In this document: piece by piece, positions 22,259 through 34,619 of the stretch
How positions within the stretch are numbered: the first letter of the stretch is position 1
Layout: every line of letters starts with the position of its first letter
Assembly (NCBI RefSeq): GCF_000621445.1
Contig: NZ_JHYI01000037.1
Span: 1-46,152, forward strand
DNA length: 46,152 nucleotides
Origin: Alkalihalobacillus bogoriensis ATCC BAA-922
GTDB lineage: Bacteria > Bacillota > Bacilli > Bacillales > Bacillaceae_F
Direction of reading: 5' to 3'
The notes under the pieces: model-generated
The model's input: the letters and a program-made list of their open reading frames with translations, nothing else
Database searches by the model: none
Told to the model about the DNA's origin: nothing
Translations under genes and position numbers: made by a program

Positions 22259-22309
22259 CAAAAATGAGACAAATAAGGGAGTATGAAAATTTTGGTCTAG
22301 CAGTGAAGC

Positions 22310-22360
22310 TTTGATCCTTCTTATGAAAAACACTCCCGCGTTTTCATAAGAAGGATCAAA
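22310..22360. repeat. Perfect 20-bp inverted repeat upstream of gerA
   Basis: Positions 22310-22329 (starting TTTGATCCTTC) are the exact reverse complement of 22341-22360, with an 11-nt loop holding CTCCCGCG. No T-run follows on either strand, so it is not an ordinary terminator. It ends about 70 bp before the gerA start and may be an operator or a leader RNA hairpin. Confidence 0.85.
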
Positions 22361-22428
22361 CCGAAATACATAATTGTTCTTAAAATAGGGGAAATCTAAC
22401 AAAAATGAGAAAAAGGAGATTCGTTCTG

Positions 22429-23919
22429 TTGTTAAAACTTTCAAAAATTAAACGAAAACATTTACAACAACCAAAAAAACAAGTTGAACGAATAACAAAA
22501 CCTCAGCTTACTGTTGCAGCAATAAAAGAGAAACTGTCTAATATGGACGATTTAATTATTAAAGAACTCACAATCCAAGGTGAGATTGTTTTTTTAATTT
22601 ATTTAAGCTCATTAGTCGAAGTGAAAAACTTGCAACGTTTAATTTATGAACCATTAAATCAAGCGTATGAACGTGAGCCAGAAGATATTTTTAAAAATAG
22701 TGACAAAATCCTCAACGATGATGTTGACCAAGCGGTATACGATGTAGTGAGTGGTCATTCCCTTTTGTTTTTTACGAATCGACAATTAGTCATTAAATTT
22801 TTCACTCTAAGTGATGTAAACCGCTCTGTGGCAGCACCTGAAAATGAAACGACCGTAATGGGACCACAAGACTCATTTGTTGAAAACTTAAGTTTAAATA
22901 TAGCTTTAGTAAAAACGAGAATAAGGTCTCATCATTTAAAAATGAAAGAGTTTATATTAGGTACAGAAACAAATAACACAGTAGCCGTTTTATACATGGA
23001 TAACATTGCAAATAAAGAAAATGTAGACCGAGTCATTTCTAGAATACAACATATTGAATTCCATGGCTTTAGTGGTTTTCCGATGTTAAAACAGATGCTT
23101 GAAGATAAACCACTGTCTCCTTTTCCTCAGTTTGGTATTACAGTTAGAACAGATAATACGATGGCTGGTTTATTAGACGGAAAAATTATTGTGATGATGA
23201 ATGGAAGTCCTGAAGCAGCGATATTACCAGCGACATTTATGGATTTTTTGATTACTCCTGAAGACCATTATAACCGGTGGACAACAGCAACTTTATTAAG
23301 AGGGTTACGATTTGTAGGTTTTTTTATTTCGATTTTTTTAACGTCAACATATGTTTCGGTTTTAACGTTTCATCCAGAAATGTTACCACCGCAATTATTA
23401 ACGATTTTAGCAGAGTCACGTGCACAAGTACCATTTCCTCCCCTTTTTGAGGTGATGTTAATTGAGCTAGTTATTGAAGTGCTACGTGAAGCTGGGGCAA
23501 GAATGCCGACAAAAATCGGGCAAACGATTGGTATTGTTGGAGGGATTGTAATAGGGACAGCTGCAGTTGAAGCAGGACTTGCGAGTAATGTGTTAATTGT
23601 ATTAGTTGCGATTACGGCCTTATTGTCATTCATTCCTCCAAACTTTTTAATGAGTAATGCGATTCGACTTGTTCGCTATTTCTTTATTATAGGTGCAGGT
23701 GTGTTTGGAATGTTTGGGCAAATGGTTGTATTAGCGTGGATGATTAATCATATCTCGAACCTTACTTCATTAGGAACACCATATATCTCACCAGTGATAC
23801 CAAGAAAGTGGAGTGATCTATTAAATAGTGTATTACGAGCTCCTTCCAAATACGTTAAAGAACGGTCTGGCATGGCAAGAGCGAAGAAGAAACTTGTCCG
23901 ACCAGTTGAAGAGGAGTAA
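22429..23919 (+). CDS. Spore germination receptor subunit A (GerA family)
   Basis: A 496-residue GerAA-type subunit of a nutrient germinant receptor in the spore inner membrane. The N-terminal soluble domain (to about residue 280) is followed by membrane segments at roughly 288-306, 320-330, 375-400 and 405-470. Family motifs include SFVENLSLNIALVKTRIR, GRTDNTMAGLLDGKIIVMMNGSP and QTIGIVGGIVIGTAAVEAG. The start is uncertain: TTG 22429 lies 10 nt after AAAAGGAG, whereas ATG 22405 precedes that ribosome binding site. The order A-B-C is the standard ger operon. Which nutrient is sensed cannot be told. A sporulation (sigma-G) promoter is expected but none is convincing. Confidence 0.9.
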   Translation: MLKLSKIKRKHLQQPKKQVERITKPQLTVAAIKEKLSNMDDLIIKELTIQGEIVFLIYLSSLVEVKNLQRLIYEPLNQAYEREPEDIFKNSDKILNDDVDQAVYDVVSGHSLLFFTNRQLVIKFFTLSDVNRSVAAPENETTVMGPQDSFVENLSLNIALVKTRIRSHHLKMKEFILGTETNNTVAVLYMDNIANKENVDRVISRIQHIEFHGFSGFPMLKQMLEDKPLSPFPQFGITVRTDNTMAGLLDGKIIVMMNGSPEAAILPATFMDFLITPEDHYNRWTTATLLRGLRFVGFFISIFLTSTYVSVLTFHPEMLPPQLLTILAESRAQVPFPPLFEVMLIELVIEVLREAGARMPTKIGQTIGIVGGIVIGTAAVEAGLASNVLIVLVAITALLSFIPPNFLMSNAIRLVRYFFIIGAGVFGMFGQMVVLAWMINHISNLTSLGTPYISPVIPRKWSDLLNSVLRAPSKYVKERSGMARAKKKLVRPVEEE

Positions 23920-23922
23920 CGC

Positions 23923-25038
23923 ATGGACTTAGGAAAAATAAAAAAGCTAAACAAATATCATGTTGTCTTTTTAACACAAAATGTTCTAATCGGAATTGGC
24001 TTGTTTTCATTGCCTCATGATATTAGCTCGTTAGGATATAATTTATGGATTTTACCATTGATTTATGGGGTTATTGCAACTTTGACGTTAATTCCGATTT
24101 TAGCATTATGTAAAAGGTATCCAGATAGTTCGTTGTACTCCATTAATGAAAAACTGTTGGGGAAGTATGTGGGTAAAGGACTTAATGTTCTCATCATATT
24201 TTTTGCAATTATTCATACTTCCTCAGTCTGCCATTCTTATGTACGTGTACTTCAAACGGTTTCATATCCAGACAATACAATATTAATTAGTAGCTTGTCT
24301 TTGTATTTTGTCCTTGTCTTAATTGTGTTAGGTGGAATTAAATCGGTAGCCCGTTTTTGTATTTTTTCATTTTTTATTACGGGCTGGATGCTTTATTTTG
24401 TAAAATGGGCGTTTCAGCAAGGCGAATTAATGCATGCTGTACCAACATTAGAACATGATTTATCGATATGGCTTTCCTCGATGCATAGCGGGGCAGGTGT
24501 CATGTTTGGGTATGTGTTAGTTTTGTTTTATTTCCCATATATTCAAAATCAAAAAAAGACATTCCGCCATATGACCATTGGAATTTGGATTGCAGTTACG
24601 TATTATGTTGTCGTATGTTTAGCAAGTGTTGTTTACTTTTCAACATGGCAACAAGCCAATCTTGTCTTGCCCATTTTAAATTTATTTCAGTCGGTTCAAC
24701 TTCCGTTAGTGGAAAGGATTGAAAATTTTGGTGTCAGTATTTGGGTGTTTTTAGTGTTATCAACATCCTCTGCTTATTTATGGGTGGCCAAAAAAGGTGT
24801 CGATGCGCTTTTTTCTAACTATAAAGACAAAGCTTGGCATGTATATCCTGTTGCTTTTATTTCTATTATGTTGTTTTTAGGTCCATTATCGGTGGAGCTA
24901 CAAGAAGTGATTTTTGGTGATATTAATGTCTATTCAGAATATGCTGTCATTGTTTTACCTGTATTTTTACTATGCGTTCATTGGTTGAAATCAAAGTTAA
25001 AAAAAGAGGGGAATCATGAAAATACTCACGAAGCTTAA
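23923..25038 (+). CDS. Spore germination receptor subunit B (GerB/APC family)
   Basis: A 371-residue integral membrane protein of the GerAB branch of the amino acid-polyamine-organocation transporters, the likely germinant-binding subunit. It has about ten hydrophobic segments, with the usual opening VVFLTQNVLIGIGLFSLPHDISS. AGGAG lies in the end of the A gene, and ATG 23923 is 3 nt after its stop. The end overlaps subunit C by 23 nt. Confidence 0.92.
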   Translation: MDLGKIKKLNKYHVVFLTQNVLIGIGLFSLPHDISSLGYNLWILPLIYGVIATLTLIPILALCKRYPDSSLYSINEKLLGKYVGKGLNVLIIFFAIIHTSSVCHSYVRVLQTVSYPDNTILISSLSLYFVLVLIVLGGIKSVARFCIFSFFITGWMLYFVKWAFQQGELMHAVPTLEHDLSIWLSSMHSGAGVMFGYVLVLFYFPYIQNQKKTFRHMTIGIWIAVTYYVVVCLASVVYFSTWQQANLVLPILNLFQSVQLPLVERIENFGVSIWVFLVLSTSSAYLWVAKKGVDALFSNYKDKAWHVYPVAFISIMLFLGPLSVELQEVIFGDINVYSEYAVIVLPVFLLCVHWLKSKLKKEGNHENTHEA

Positions 25039-26125
25039 TATACTTTTCGTTTGCATCTTCTTGCTATCAGCGTGTAGTCCAGAACTTGATAAACCAGTTA
25101 TTGAAGATTTAGGTATGGTTGGAGTATTAGGCTTTGACTATGTTGATGATGAAAAAATGAAAGTGACAGTCACTTTTCCACAACCGCAAAAAGATGCAGA
25201 AGAAAAAACGCAACGTTATTCCGCGGAAGTGACCTTACCACATGAAGCCATTCTTGAAGTATCATCAATGTCTGAAAAAGTATTGTCGACTTCTCAATTA
25301 CGGGTCGTATTATTTAGTGAGGAATATGCCCGTGAAGTCGGATTATGGAAAGCATTACATAGTTTGTACCGTGACCCTCAAATTGGTACAAATGTATTTG
25401 TTGCTGTTGTGAAAGGAACAGCAGAAGAGTTTTTAATGAAAGAGTATAAAGATAAACCTGAAATCAACGTCTATTTAAATGAAATGCTAACACCTAAAGC
25501 AGAAGAAACGTTTAATCCTTATTCCACGATTCATCATTTTATTTTCCGAGCGAGAGATGATGTTTCTGACCCGACAACGCCATATTTAGAAATTGTTGAT
25601 GATACAATTAAATTAACGAGTGTTGCTTTATTTAAAGATGAGAAAATGGTTGACACGATAACACCAGAAGAAGGGAAATTAGTTGAAGCGTTTAAAAAGC
25701 GAAAACGTGTACCGAATATTAAAGTGGAATTAACAGAGGAAGATGGTTCAATGAGCACATTACTATTAATGTTTGTTGAATCAAGATTTAATGTTAAGGC
25801 AAATACAGACATGGCTAATCCTAAAATGTTTCTACATTTATACGTTAGAGGCATGATTGAAGATTATAATGGAGAGCATGATTTAGGTGTTAAGGAAGAA
25901 CGAAAAAAAGTGGAAAAACAAGTTGAAGAGGCACTAGAAGCGAACGTGATGAAATTAGTCACTAAGTTTCAAAACCATAAAACCGATTCAGCAGGATTCG
26001 GTGAAAGCTTCCGTATTGCCAATGCGAAAGAGTGGGATAAGGAAAGGTGGCGAGATGTGTTTGCACAAACAGAAATGACGACTCATGTGGAAGTTACCAT
26101 TGTGTCGACAGGTTCAACAAAATAA
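25016..26125 (+). CDS. Spore germination receptor subunit C, Ger(x)C lipoprotein
   Basis: A 369-residue lipoprotein. The signal peptide ends FLLSAC with the lipidated Cys at residue 20. The mature part has typical GerAC features: IEDLGMVGVLGFDYV, TLPHEAILEVSSMSEKVLS, the FSEEYAREVGL strand, and a coiled, charged C-terminal domain with KVEKQVEEALEANVMKLVTKFQ. AGAGGGG lies upstream of the ATG inside the B gene. It is the last gene of the ger operon; a terminator follows. Confidence 0.93.
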   Translation: MKILTKLNILFVCIFLLSACSPELDKPVIEDLGMVGVLGFDYVDDEKMKVTVTFPQPQKDAEEKTQRYSAEVTLPHEAILEVSSMSEKVLSTSQLRVVLFSEEYAREVGLWKALHSLYRDPQIGTNVFVAVVKGTAEEFLMKEYKDKPEINVYLNEMLTPKAEETFNPYSTIHHFIFRARDDVSDPTTPYLEIVDDTIKLTSVALFKDEKMVDTITPEEGKLVEAFKKRKRVPNIKVELTEEDGSMSTLLLMFVESRFNVKANTDMANPKMFLHLYVRGMIEDYNGEHDLGVKEERKKVEKQVEEALEANVMKLVTKFQNHKTDSAGFGESFRIANAKEWDKERWRDVFAQTEMTTHVEVTIVSTGSTK

Positions 26126-26146
26126 TAGAAAAAAAGAGAAATATTG

Positions 26147-26185
26147 AAAAGCATCGCTTCCTACTTAGAATGCGGTGCTTTTTTT
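26147..26185 (+). terminator. Intrinsic terminator of the ger operon
   Basis: AAAAGCATCGC (26147-26157) pairs with GCGGTGCTTTT (26172-26182) with one G-U, followed by further Ts. Confidence 0.88.
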
Positions 26186-26235
26186 GATATAATCGTCAAG
26201 GAAGGAATTTGCATGGTGTATCGGAGGAAATGGAA

Positions 26236-26922
26236 ATGCGAGAATATAGAGAATGGAAACATATATTTAAATTAGACCCGAATAAAGAGATTTCGGATGA
26301 AGGTTTAGAGTTAATTTGTGAGTCAGGTACAGATGGCATTATCGTTGGTGGGTCGGATGGTGTAACATTAGATAATACGTTACAATTACTTTCTCGTATT
26401 CGTCGGTATTCTGTGCCGTGTGTGTTAGAAATATCGAATATTGAATCAATTACTCCTGGTTTTGATTATTATTTTATCCCACTTGTGTTAAACAGTGAAG
26501 ATGTCATGTGGGTGACGCAATTGCATCATCAAGCAGTAAAGCAGTTTGGACATATGATGAATTGGGATGAAATCGTCATGGAAGGGTATTGTATCGTTAA
26601 TGGCGATTCCAAGGCAGCGAAGTTAACAAGCGCAATGACCGATATCGATGAAGATGACATTGTAGCCTATGCGCAAATGGCAGAGAAAATGTTTTCTTTA
26701 CCAGTCTTTTATTTAGAATATAGTGGCACTTATGGCTCGCCTTCTGTAGTAAAACGAGTGAAAGAAGTGTTACAGCAAACAAAGCTTTTTTACGGTGGAG
26801 GCATAACGACTGCAGAGCAAGCAAAAGAAATGGCTCAATTTGCAGACACTGTAATAGTAGGAAATATTATATATGATGACATACAAGCGGCATTACAAAC
26901 CGTTCATGCAGTGAAACGATAG
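26236..26922 (+). CDS. pcrB: Heptaprenylglyceryl phosphate synthase PcrB
   Basis: A 228-residue TIM-barrel prenyltransferase that joins heptaprenyl diphosphate to sn-glycerol-1-phosphate, giving an archaeal-type ether lipid precursor in Bacillus. Diagnostic parts: [39 protein letters not shown] at the N terminus (phosphate loop and substrate Asp), [23 protein letters not shown] and the C-terminal phosphate-binding [26 protein letters not shown]. Of three in-frame ATGs (26209, 26230, 26236), the last has GGAGG at 8 nt spacing and was chosen. It precedes pcrA, as in B. subtilis. Confidence 0.94.
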   Translation: MREYREWKHIFKLDPNKEISDEGLELICESGTDGIIVGGSDGVTLDNTLQLLSRIRRYSVPCVLEISNIESITPGFDYYFIPLVLNSEDVMWVTQLHHQAVKQFGHMMNWDEIVMEGYCIVNGDSKAAKLTSAMTDIDEDDIVAYAQMAEKMFSLPVFYLEYSGTYGSPSVVKRVKEVLQQTKLFYGGGITTAEQAKEMAQFADTVIVGNIIYDDIQAALQTVHAVKR

Positions 26923-26923
26923 A

Positions 26924-26952
26924 TTGTGATTAAAGACAAGTTCAGGTACAAT
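26924..26952 (+). promoter_or_regulatory. Possible sigma-A promoter for pcrA-ligA
   Basis: TTGTGA (26924-26929), 17-bp spacer, TACAAT (26947-26952), in the 63-bp gap between pcrB and pcrA. Confidence 0.55.
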
Positions 26953-26985
26953 AAATAGAAGAACAAACGTTTGGTGGTGGGGAAT

Positions 26986-29214
26986 GTGCAAAGTAAAATC
27001 ATTGAGAAAATGCTAGCAGGATTAAATCCAGAGCAACGAGAAGCCGTGAAAACAACAGAAGGTCCCCTTTTGATTATGGCGGGAGCAGGTAGTGGAAAGA
27101 CAAGAGTGTTAACGCATCGTATTGCTTATTTATTACGAGAAAAGGGAGTTGCCCCTTGGAATGTTTTGGCGATTACATTTACAAACAAAGCCGCACGTGA
27201 AATGAAAGACCGTGTCGCTAAGCTTGTTGGACCAGTCGCAGAAGATATTTGGATTTCAACATTCCATTCGATGTGTGTTCGAATTTTAAGAAGAGATAGT
27301 AATCGAATCGGAATAAATAGTAATTTTACGATTTTAGATGGGTCTGACCAGCTATCCGTTATAAAGCAAATTTTAAAAACAAAAAACATCGACCCAAAAA
27401 AATTTGATGCAAGAAGTATATTAGCAACGATAAGCTCGGCTAAAAACGAATTAAAACGAGCCGATGACTTTATGAAAACGACAAGCAACCAAGATTTATT
27501 CCGTTCTACAGCGGCAGAAGTTTATGTTGAATATGAAAAGCAGTTAAAGAAAAATCAGTCCTTAGACTTTGATGATTTAATTATGACAACGATTCGATTA
27601 TTTAAGCTCGTTCCAGAAGTGCTTGATTATTATCAAAATAAATTTCAATATATTCATGTGGATGAGTATCAAGATACAAACAAAGCGCAATATGAGCTCG
27701 TGAATCTATTAAGTGAGAAATATAAAAACGTTTGTGTTGTAGGGGATTCCGATCAATCGATTTACCGTTGGCGTGGGGCCGATATTGCCAATATCCTGTC
27801 TTTTGAAGAAGATTACCCGAATGCGACTGTCATTATGCTTGAGCAAAACTATCGTTCAACAAAAACCATTTTACAAGCAGCAAATGAAGTCATTGCGAAT
27901 AATAGTAATCGTAAACCGAAAAATCTTTGGACAGAAAATGAAGATGGTCAGAAGATTTTTTATTACGAGGCAGACACAGAACAAGATGAGGCATTTTTTG
28001 TGACGGATAAAATAAAAGAAGCAACACGATTAGGAACGTATAAAAATGCAGATATCGCAATTTTATACCGAACAAATGCACAATCACGTGTGATTGAGGA
28101 AATGCTTCTTAAAGCAAATATTGAATATAATATCGTTGGCGGCACAAAGTTCTATGACCGAAAAGAAATTAAAGACATTCTTGCTTATTTACGTCTTGTC
28201 GCCAATCCTGATGATGATATTAGTTTACAACGAATTATTAATGTTCCGAAACGTGGGATTGGTGCAGCAACCGTTGATAAAATTGGAGCATTTGCGCTTG
28301 ACCAAGATATCTCGATGTTTCAAGCACTACAAGAAGTCGAGGAACTTGGCTTAGGTGCAAGAGTTGTTACAAAGCTACGGGATTTTGTGAATCAGATGAA
28401 TAATTGGATTGCGATGCAAGACTATTTATCCGTAACAGAGCTAGTTGAAGAGTTACTAGACCGGACAGGCTATCGTGAAATGTTAAAAGTAGAAAATACG
28501 CTTGAGTCACAAAGCCGGCTTGAAAATATCGATGAGTTTTTATCGGTTACACAGGACTTCGAAAAGAAAAACGATGATAAATCATTAATCGCATTCCTTA
28601 CTGATTTGGCTCTTGTTGCCGATATTGATAAACTAGATGAAGATGAAGCGAAACCGGCAGATGCGGTTGTCCTGATGACATTACACTCCGCTAAAGGATT
28701 AGAGTTTCCGATTGTCTTTTTAATTGGAATGGAAGAAGGGATTTTCCCTCACAGCCGTTCGTTATTTGAAAATGATGAAATGGAAGAAGAACGAAGACTC
28801 GCGTATGTTGGAATTACACGAGCCGAACAAACATTATATTTAACAAGTGCTAGACTTAGAACTTTATACGGACGGACAAATACAAATCCGCCATCAAGAT
28901 TTATTAACGAAATTCCAAGTGAGTTACTCGAATCAATGCAAGAAGAAAAGCCAGAACCACTTTGGATGAAATCATCTCGACCGCAAGCAGCCCCAATGAC
29001 AAAAAAACAAATTCCACGTCCGCAAATTCAGACGACAGGTGGAGAAAAGTTTGGCTGGAGTGTTGGTGATAAAGCAGAACATAAAAAGTGGGGAGTTGGC
29101 ACAATCGTTAGCATAAAAGGGGAAGGAGAGCATATCGAATTAGATATCGCATTCCCACAACCTACTGGCATTAAACGGCTTTTTGCTAAATTTGCCCCAA
29201 TTACAAAGGTGTAA
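26986..29214 (+). CDS. pcrA: ATP-dependent DNA helicase PcrA
   Basis: A 742-residue superfamily 1A 3'-5' helicase, essential in B. subtilis for repair and for removing recombinase and RNA polymerase from DNA. Walker A is AGAGSGKTR (residues 32-40), Walker B is [10 protein letters not shown], followed by [32 protein letters not shown] and [15 protein letters not shown]. The C-terminal Tudor-like RNA-polymerase-binding domain ([25 protein letters not shown]) is intact. GTG 26986 was chosen by closeness to GGTGGTGGGG and by alignment to MxxxxxQLLSGLNPVQ-type N termini; TTG 26971 is possible. It forms an operon with ligA. Confidence 0.95.
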   Translation: MQSKIIEKMLAGLNPEQREAVKTTEGPLLIMAGAGSGKTRVLTHRIAYLLREKGVAPWNVLAITFTNKAAREMKDRVAKLVGPVAEDIWISTFHSMCVRILRRDSNRIGINSNFTILDGSDQLSVIKQILKTKNIDPKKFDARSILATISSAKNELKRADDFMKTTSNQDLFRSTAAEVYVEYEKQLKKNQSLDFDDLIMTTIRLFKLVPEVLDYYQNKFQYIHVDEYQDTNKAQYELVNLLSEKYKNVCVVGDSDQSIYRWRGADIANILSFEEDYPNATVIMLEQNYRSTKTILQAANEVIANNSNRKPKNLWTENEDGQKIFYYEADTEQDEAFFVTDKIKEATRLGTYKNADIAILYRTNAQSRVIEEMLLKANIEYNIVGGTKFYDRKEIKDILAYLRLVANPDDDISLQRIINVPKRGIGAATVDKIGAFALDQDISMFQALQEVEELGLGARVVTKLRDFVNQMNNWIAMQDYLSVTELVEELLDRTGYREMLKVENTLESQSRLENIDEFLSVTQDFEKKNDDKSLIAFLTDLALVADIDKLDEDEAKPADAVVLMTLHSAKGLEFPIVFLIGMEEGIFPHSRSLFENDEMEEERRLAYVGITRAEQTLYLTSARLRTLYGRTNTNPPSRFINEIPSELLESMQEEKPEPLWMKSSRPQAAPMTKKQIPRPQIQTTGGEKFGWSVGDKAEHKKWGVGTIVSIKGEGEHIELDIAFPQPTGIKRLFAKFAPITKV

Positions 29215-31251
<2,037 letters not shown>

Positions 31252-31283
31252 AAACGAGAGAACAGTGTGGAAGAGGAGGGACA

Positions 31284-32456
31284 ATGGTGGTTAAACGAAT
31301 ATGGCTTGCTATAGTAGGAAGTATAGTTTTCATATCAGGATGTTCACCGTTCTTACAGCCTGAGGAAGAAATCGTAGAAGAAGGTCCGATTGAAGAAGAA
31401 CAAGTCGTGGAGTTAAGTCCTGATGTATATACACCGGAAAATTATTATCGCAGTGTATTGTATGATGGGAAATATCAACACGGGGAAGCAAGAGGGTTTA
31501 GCACGGCTGTTGTTCATAACCGTCTTGATTTAGAACAGCTAGAGTTAGGTTTAACGGTTATCGCACAAGAACAATTTGATCCGGAACAATATTTTTTTAG
31601 AGAAGGAAAATATATTAAACGTGATGAGTTAAATAGCTGGTTAATGCGTGAGTCTGAAGATAACCCGAACGGTCTTAACCCGCCATTAGGTGAAGGGGAA
31701 GATGACAAAGCAAGAGAAGAAAACCAACCTCGGTATTTGTCTCATATTCTCGAGCATAATTATTTAGTTGAAAATTCCAACGGACAACTTGAGCTAGGTG
31801 GAATTGTCGTTGGCCTCTCGATGAACAGTATCTATCATTTCCGAATCATCGATGAAAACGGTGGCTATTATTTTTATGAGCAAGAAGTCGACCGTGATGA
31901 GATGATTAAAGCGGGACAAAAAATGGCAGATCAAGTGGTCGAGCGGCTCCGTTCCGAAACGAGAGAAGAAGGGATTTTAAGTGAAATTCCGATTGTCGTT
32001 GCGTTGTTTGAAGAGCAACAACGTGAAGCGGTTATTCCTGGAACTTTTATTTATAAAGCGGTGGCAGAGCCGAATCGTGAAATCGGAAACTGGCAAAAAA
32101 TAAATGAACGTTATTATTTGTTCCCATCCACTGAAGCGAATAATGACCAACGAAATGACGCCGAACGAGTTAGTAAATTTAACGAAGAAGTTAATGACTT
32201 CTTTGATAATTATATTGGAGTTGTCGGAAAAGGTTACTATAAAAACGAACAGCTTCAAGAACTAAGCATTGAAGTTCCGATTCGCTTTTATGGAAAAACG
32301 GAAGTTGTTGCTTTAAGTCAATATGTCGCTGATAAAATTACACAAATATTTCCATCCGGCTATAAAGTCCAAGTATATATCACATCCATTAGTGGTCAAG
32401 AAAGCTTAATTGTCCGTAATCCAGATGAAGAACCATTTATTCATATTTACCGCTAA
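31284..32456 (+). CDS. camS: CamS-family sex pheromone lipoprotein (YerH)
   Basis: A 390-residue lipoprotein: signal peptide MVVKRIWLAIVGSIVFISGC with the lipidated Cys at residue 20, then an acidic linker (EEEIVEEGPIEEEQVVEL) and the CamS domain. Family segments include PENYYRSVLYDGKYQHGEARGF, LEHNYLVENSNGQLELGGIVVGLSMNS and IPIVVALFEEQQREAVIPG. In enterococci and staphylococci, CamS-type signal peptides give sex pheromone peptides; in Bacillus the role is unknown. AGAGGAGGG is 4 nt before the ATG. It probably belongs to the pcrA-ligA transcript (32 bp gap). Confidence 0.93.
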   Translation: MVVKRIWLAIVGSIVFISGCSPFLQPEEEIVEEGPIEEEQVVELSPDVYTPENYYRSVLYDGKYQHGEARGFSTAVVHNRLDLEQLELGLTVIAQEQFDPEQYFFREGKYIKRDELNSWLMRESEDNPNGLNPPLGEGEDDKAREENQPRYLSHILEHNYLVENSNGQLELGGIVVGLSMNSIYHFRIIDENGGYYFYEQEVDRDEMIKAGQKMADQVVERLRSETREEGILSEIPIVVALFEEQQREAVIPGTFIYKAVAEPNREIGNWQKINERYYLFPSTEANNDQRNDAERVSKFNEEVNDFFDNYIGVVGKGYYKNEQLQELSIEVPIRFYGKTEVVALSQYVADKITQIFPSGYKVQVYITSISGQESLIVRNPDEEPFIHIYR

Positions 32457-32462
32457 ACATCC

Positions 32463-32506
32463 AAAGCTGTCGAATTCTTTCTCGACAGCTTTCTTTGCTC
32501 TTTTTT
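32463..32506 (+). terminator. Intrinsic terminator of camS
   Basis: AAAGCTGTCGA (32463-32473) pairs perfectly with TCGACAGCTTT (32482-32492). A TTTTTT run ends at 32506, one base before repeat element B. The same stem core is used after gatB. Confidence 0.85.
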
Positions 32507-32507
32507 A

Positions 32508-32686
32508 AGGACATAGGTTCCGTTATTTAAAGGAAAAACACTGTTTCTCAAAAGCTTACGGACACAGGATCCGTTACTATCGCAAAATGAGATGTTTTTG
32601 TCGCTCGTTTCGTCAAATAACGGAACGTATGTCCGAAAAGGAAGAGAAAAACGAAGAATTTTATAAAGTAGCGGAATAGATGTCCG
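32508..32686. repeat. Four-unit palindromic intergenic element, copy B
   Basis: Inverted cores at 32509 (GGACATAGGTTCC) and 32560 (GGACACAGGATCC); direct cores at 32622 (GGAACGTATGTCC) and 32673 (GGAATAGATGTCC). Steps are 51, 62 and 51 bp. Inverted units are followed by GTTATT or GTTACT and direct units preceded by AATAAC or AGTAGC. It begins right after the camS terminator T-run. Confidence 0.93.
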
Positions 32687-32768
32687 GAACGGGACTAGTA
32701 TTATTATGCGAATATAATTTTTAAAAAGTGATAGAAATGGAGAAACCTTGCATGGTGCTTGAGGTTTG

Positions 32769-32797
32769 TTGCCTAATAGAACGTAATTTGGTATTAT
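32769..32797 (+). promoter_or_regulatory. Probable sigma-A promoter of gatCAB
   Basis: TTGCCT (32769-32774), 17-bp spacer, TATTAT (32792-32797), 40 bp before the gatC start. Confidence 0.6.
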
Positions 32798-32837
32798 CAA
32801 TTTATTGTAAACGGAACGACTAATGGAGGTGGAGAAA

Positions 32838-33128
32838 ATGTCTCGAATTTCAGAAGAACAAGTGAAACACGTCGCTCATCTTGCAAGACTTTCAATTACA
32901 GATGAGGAAGCGGTTAAATTTACGAAACAATTAGATGCGATCATCACATTTGCCGAACAATTAAATGAGCTTGATACAGAAAACGTTAAACCAACCTCTC
33001 ACGTGTTGGATATGAAAAACGTATTACGTGAGGACAAGCCTGAAAAAGGATTGCCAGTTGAAGAAGTTTTAAAAAATGCCCCTGACAAAGAAGAAGGACA
33101 ATTTAGTGTCCCTTCGATATTAGAATAG
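32838..33128 (+). CDS. gatC: Asp-tRNA(Asn)/Glu-tRNA(Gln) amidotransferase subunit GatC
   Basis: A 96-residue scaffold subunit of the GatCAB amidotransferase that makes Gln-tRNA(Gln) from Glu-tRNA(Gln). It starts [20 protein letters not shown] and contains [19 protein letters not shown] and [16 protein letters not shown], as in B. subtilis. ATG 32838 is preferred because GGAGGTGGAG lies just upstream; ATG 32823 overlaps that site. First gene of the gatCAB operon, 18 bp before gatA. Confidence 0.95.
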   Translation: MSRISEEQVKHVAHLARLSITDEEAVKFTKQLDAIITFAEQLNELDTENVKPTSHVLDMKNVLREDKPEKGLPVEEVLKNAPDKEEGQFSVPSILE

Positions 33129-33146
33129 AGAGGAGGATTTACGTTC

Positions 33147-34604
33147 ATGTCATTATTTGATTTTAAGATAGCTGAACTACATAACAAATTACATAAAAAA
33201 GAAATATCGGTTTCGGATTTAGTCAGTGAATCATATAAACGCATTCATGAGGTGGATGACAAAGTAAAGGCGTTCATTACCCTTGATGAAGAACGCGCAA
33301 CAGCATATGCTAAGCAATTAGATGAGGCGGTGGGAACGAAAGATCAATATGGCCTCTTATTTGGTATGCCGATTGGAATTAAAGATAATATCGTGACAAA
33401 AAACTTACGTACAACATGTGCAAGTCGAATTTTAGAAAACTTCAACCCCATTTATGATGCAACAGTTGTGCAAAAGTTAACAAGCGCCGAAGCTGTAACG
33501 ATTGGAAAGCTTAATATGGATGAATTTGCGATGGGTTCCTCCACTGAAAATTCAGCATTTGCTGATACAAGAAACCCTTGGAATTTAAATACTGTACCAG
33601 GAGGATCAAGTGGTGGTTCGGCTGCTGCGGTTGCTGCAGGAGAAGTCCCATTTTCACTAGGCTCTGATACAGGTGGGTCGATTCGGCAGCCAGCTTCTTA
33701 TTGTGGTGTCGTTGGCTTAAAACCAACTTATGGCCGTGTTTCTCGCTTTGGATTAGTGGCATTTGCTTCATCATTAGATCAAATTGGTCCAATCACAAAT
33801 ACAGTCGAAGACAATGCGTATTTATTACAAGCGATTTCTGGGGTCGACAAAATGGACGGAACTTCAGCTAATGTTGATGTCCCAGACTTTTTATCATCTT
33901 TAACAGGAGATGTAAAAGGCTTAAAAATTGCAGTGCCAAAAGAGTACTTAATGGAAGGTGTGCAAGCAGAGGTAAAGCAATCGGTTCTTGATGCCCTTAA
34001 AGTGTTAGAAGGGCTTGGAGCAACATGGGAAGAAGTATCTCTTCCTCACTCTAAATATGCCCTTGCGACTTATTATTTACTATCTTCTTCTGAAGCATCA
34101 GCTAATCTTTCACGCTTTGATGGTGTTCGCTACGGATATCGTTCAGACAACGCAGATAATCTCATTGATATGTACAAAAATACGAGAGCAGAAGGCTTTG
34201 GTGAAGAGGTTAAACGTCGAATTATGCTTGGAACGTTTGCATTAAGTTCAGGCTATTATGATGCGTATTATAAAAAAGCACAAAAAGTACGGACGTTAAT
34301 TAAAGAAGATTTTGAAAATGTGTTTGAAAAATATGATGTCATCATCGGACCAACAGCACCAACTCCTGCATTTAAAGTTGGAGAAAACATCGATGACCCA
34401 ATGACAATGTATGCCAATGATATTTTAACGATTCCAGTAAACCTAGCTGGTGTACCTGGTATATCAGTGCCGTGCGGATTTTCAAATGGACTTCCACTAG
34501 GATTACAAATCATCGGAAAGCATTTTGATGAAAGCACTGTCTATCGTGTTGCTCACGCATATGAACAAGCAACAGATTACCATAAACAAAAACCACAATT
34601 GTAA
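33147..34604 (+). CDS. gatA: GatCAB glutaminase subunit GatA
   Basis: A 485-residue amidase-signature protein that hydrolyses glutamine and channels ammonia to GatB. The Ser-cis-Ser-Lys triad is intact: Lys79 in GIKDN, Ser154 in [15 protein letters not shown] and Ser178 in [10 protein letters not shown]. The length matches Staphylococcus and Bacillus GatA. AGAGGAGG lies 8-9 nt before ATG 33147. Confidence 0.97.
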   Translation: MSLFDFKIAELHNKLHKKEISVSDLVSESYKRIHEVDDKVKAFITLDEERATAYAKQLDEAVGTKDQYGLLFGMPIGIKDNIVTKNLRTTCASRILENFNPIYDATVVQKLTSAEAVTIGKLNMDEFAMGSSTENSAFADTRNPWNLNTVPGGSSGGSAAAVAAGEVPFSLGSDTGGSIRQPASYCGVVGLKPTYGRVSRFGLVAFASSLDQIGPITNTVEDNAYLLQAISGVDKMDGTSANVDVPDFLSSLTGDVKGLKIAVPKEYLMEGVQAEVKQSVLDALKVLEGLGATWEEVSLPHSKYALATYYLLSSSEASANLSRFDGVRYGYRSDNADNLIDMYKNTRAEGFGEEVKRRIMLGTFALSSGYYDAYYKKAQKVRTLIKEDFENVFEKYDVIIGPTAPTPAFKVGENIDDPMTMYANDILTIPVNLAGVPGISVPCGFSNGLPLGLQIIGKHFDESTVYRVAHAYEQATDYHKQKPQL

Positions 34605-34619
34605 AGGGGTGAAACGAAA

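Noticed and set aside
22208-22444. 78-residue minus-strand frame upstream of gerA
   Set aside because: It reads through element E units and the 20-bp inverted repeat; no family resemblance.
22429-23919. A sigma-G promoter for the ger operon
   Set aside because: Searched upstream for GHATR and CATNNTA spaced 17-18 bp; only partial matches such as CATAATT near 22370.
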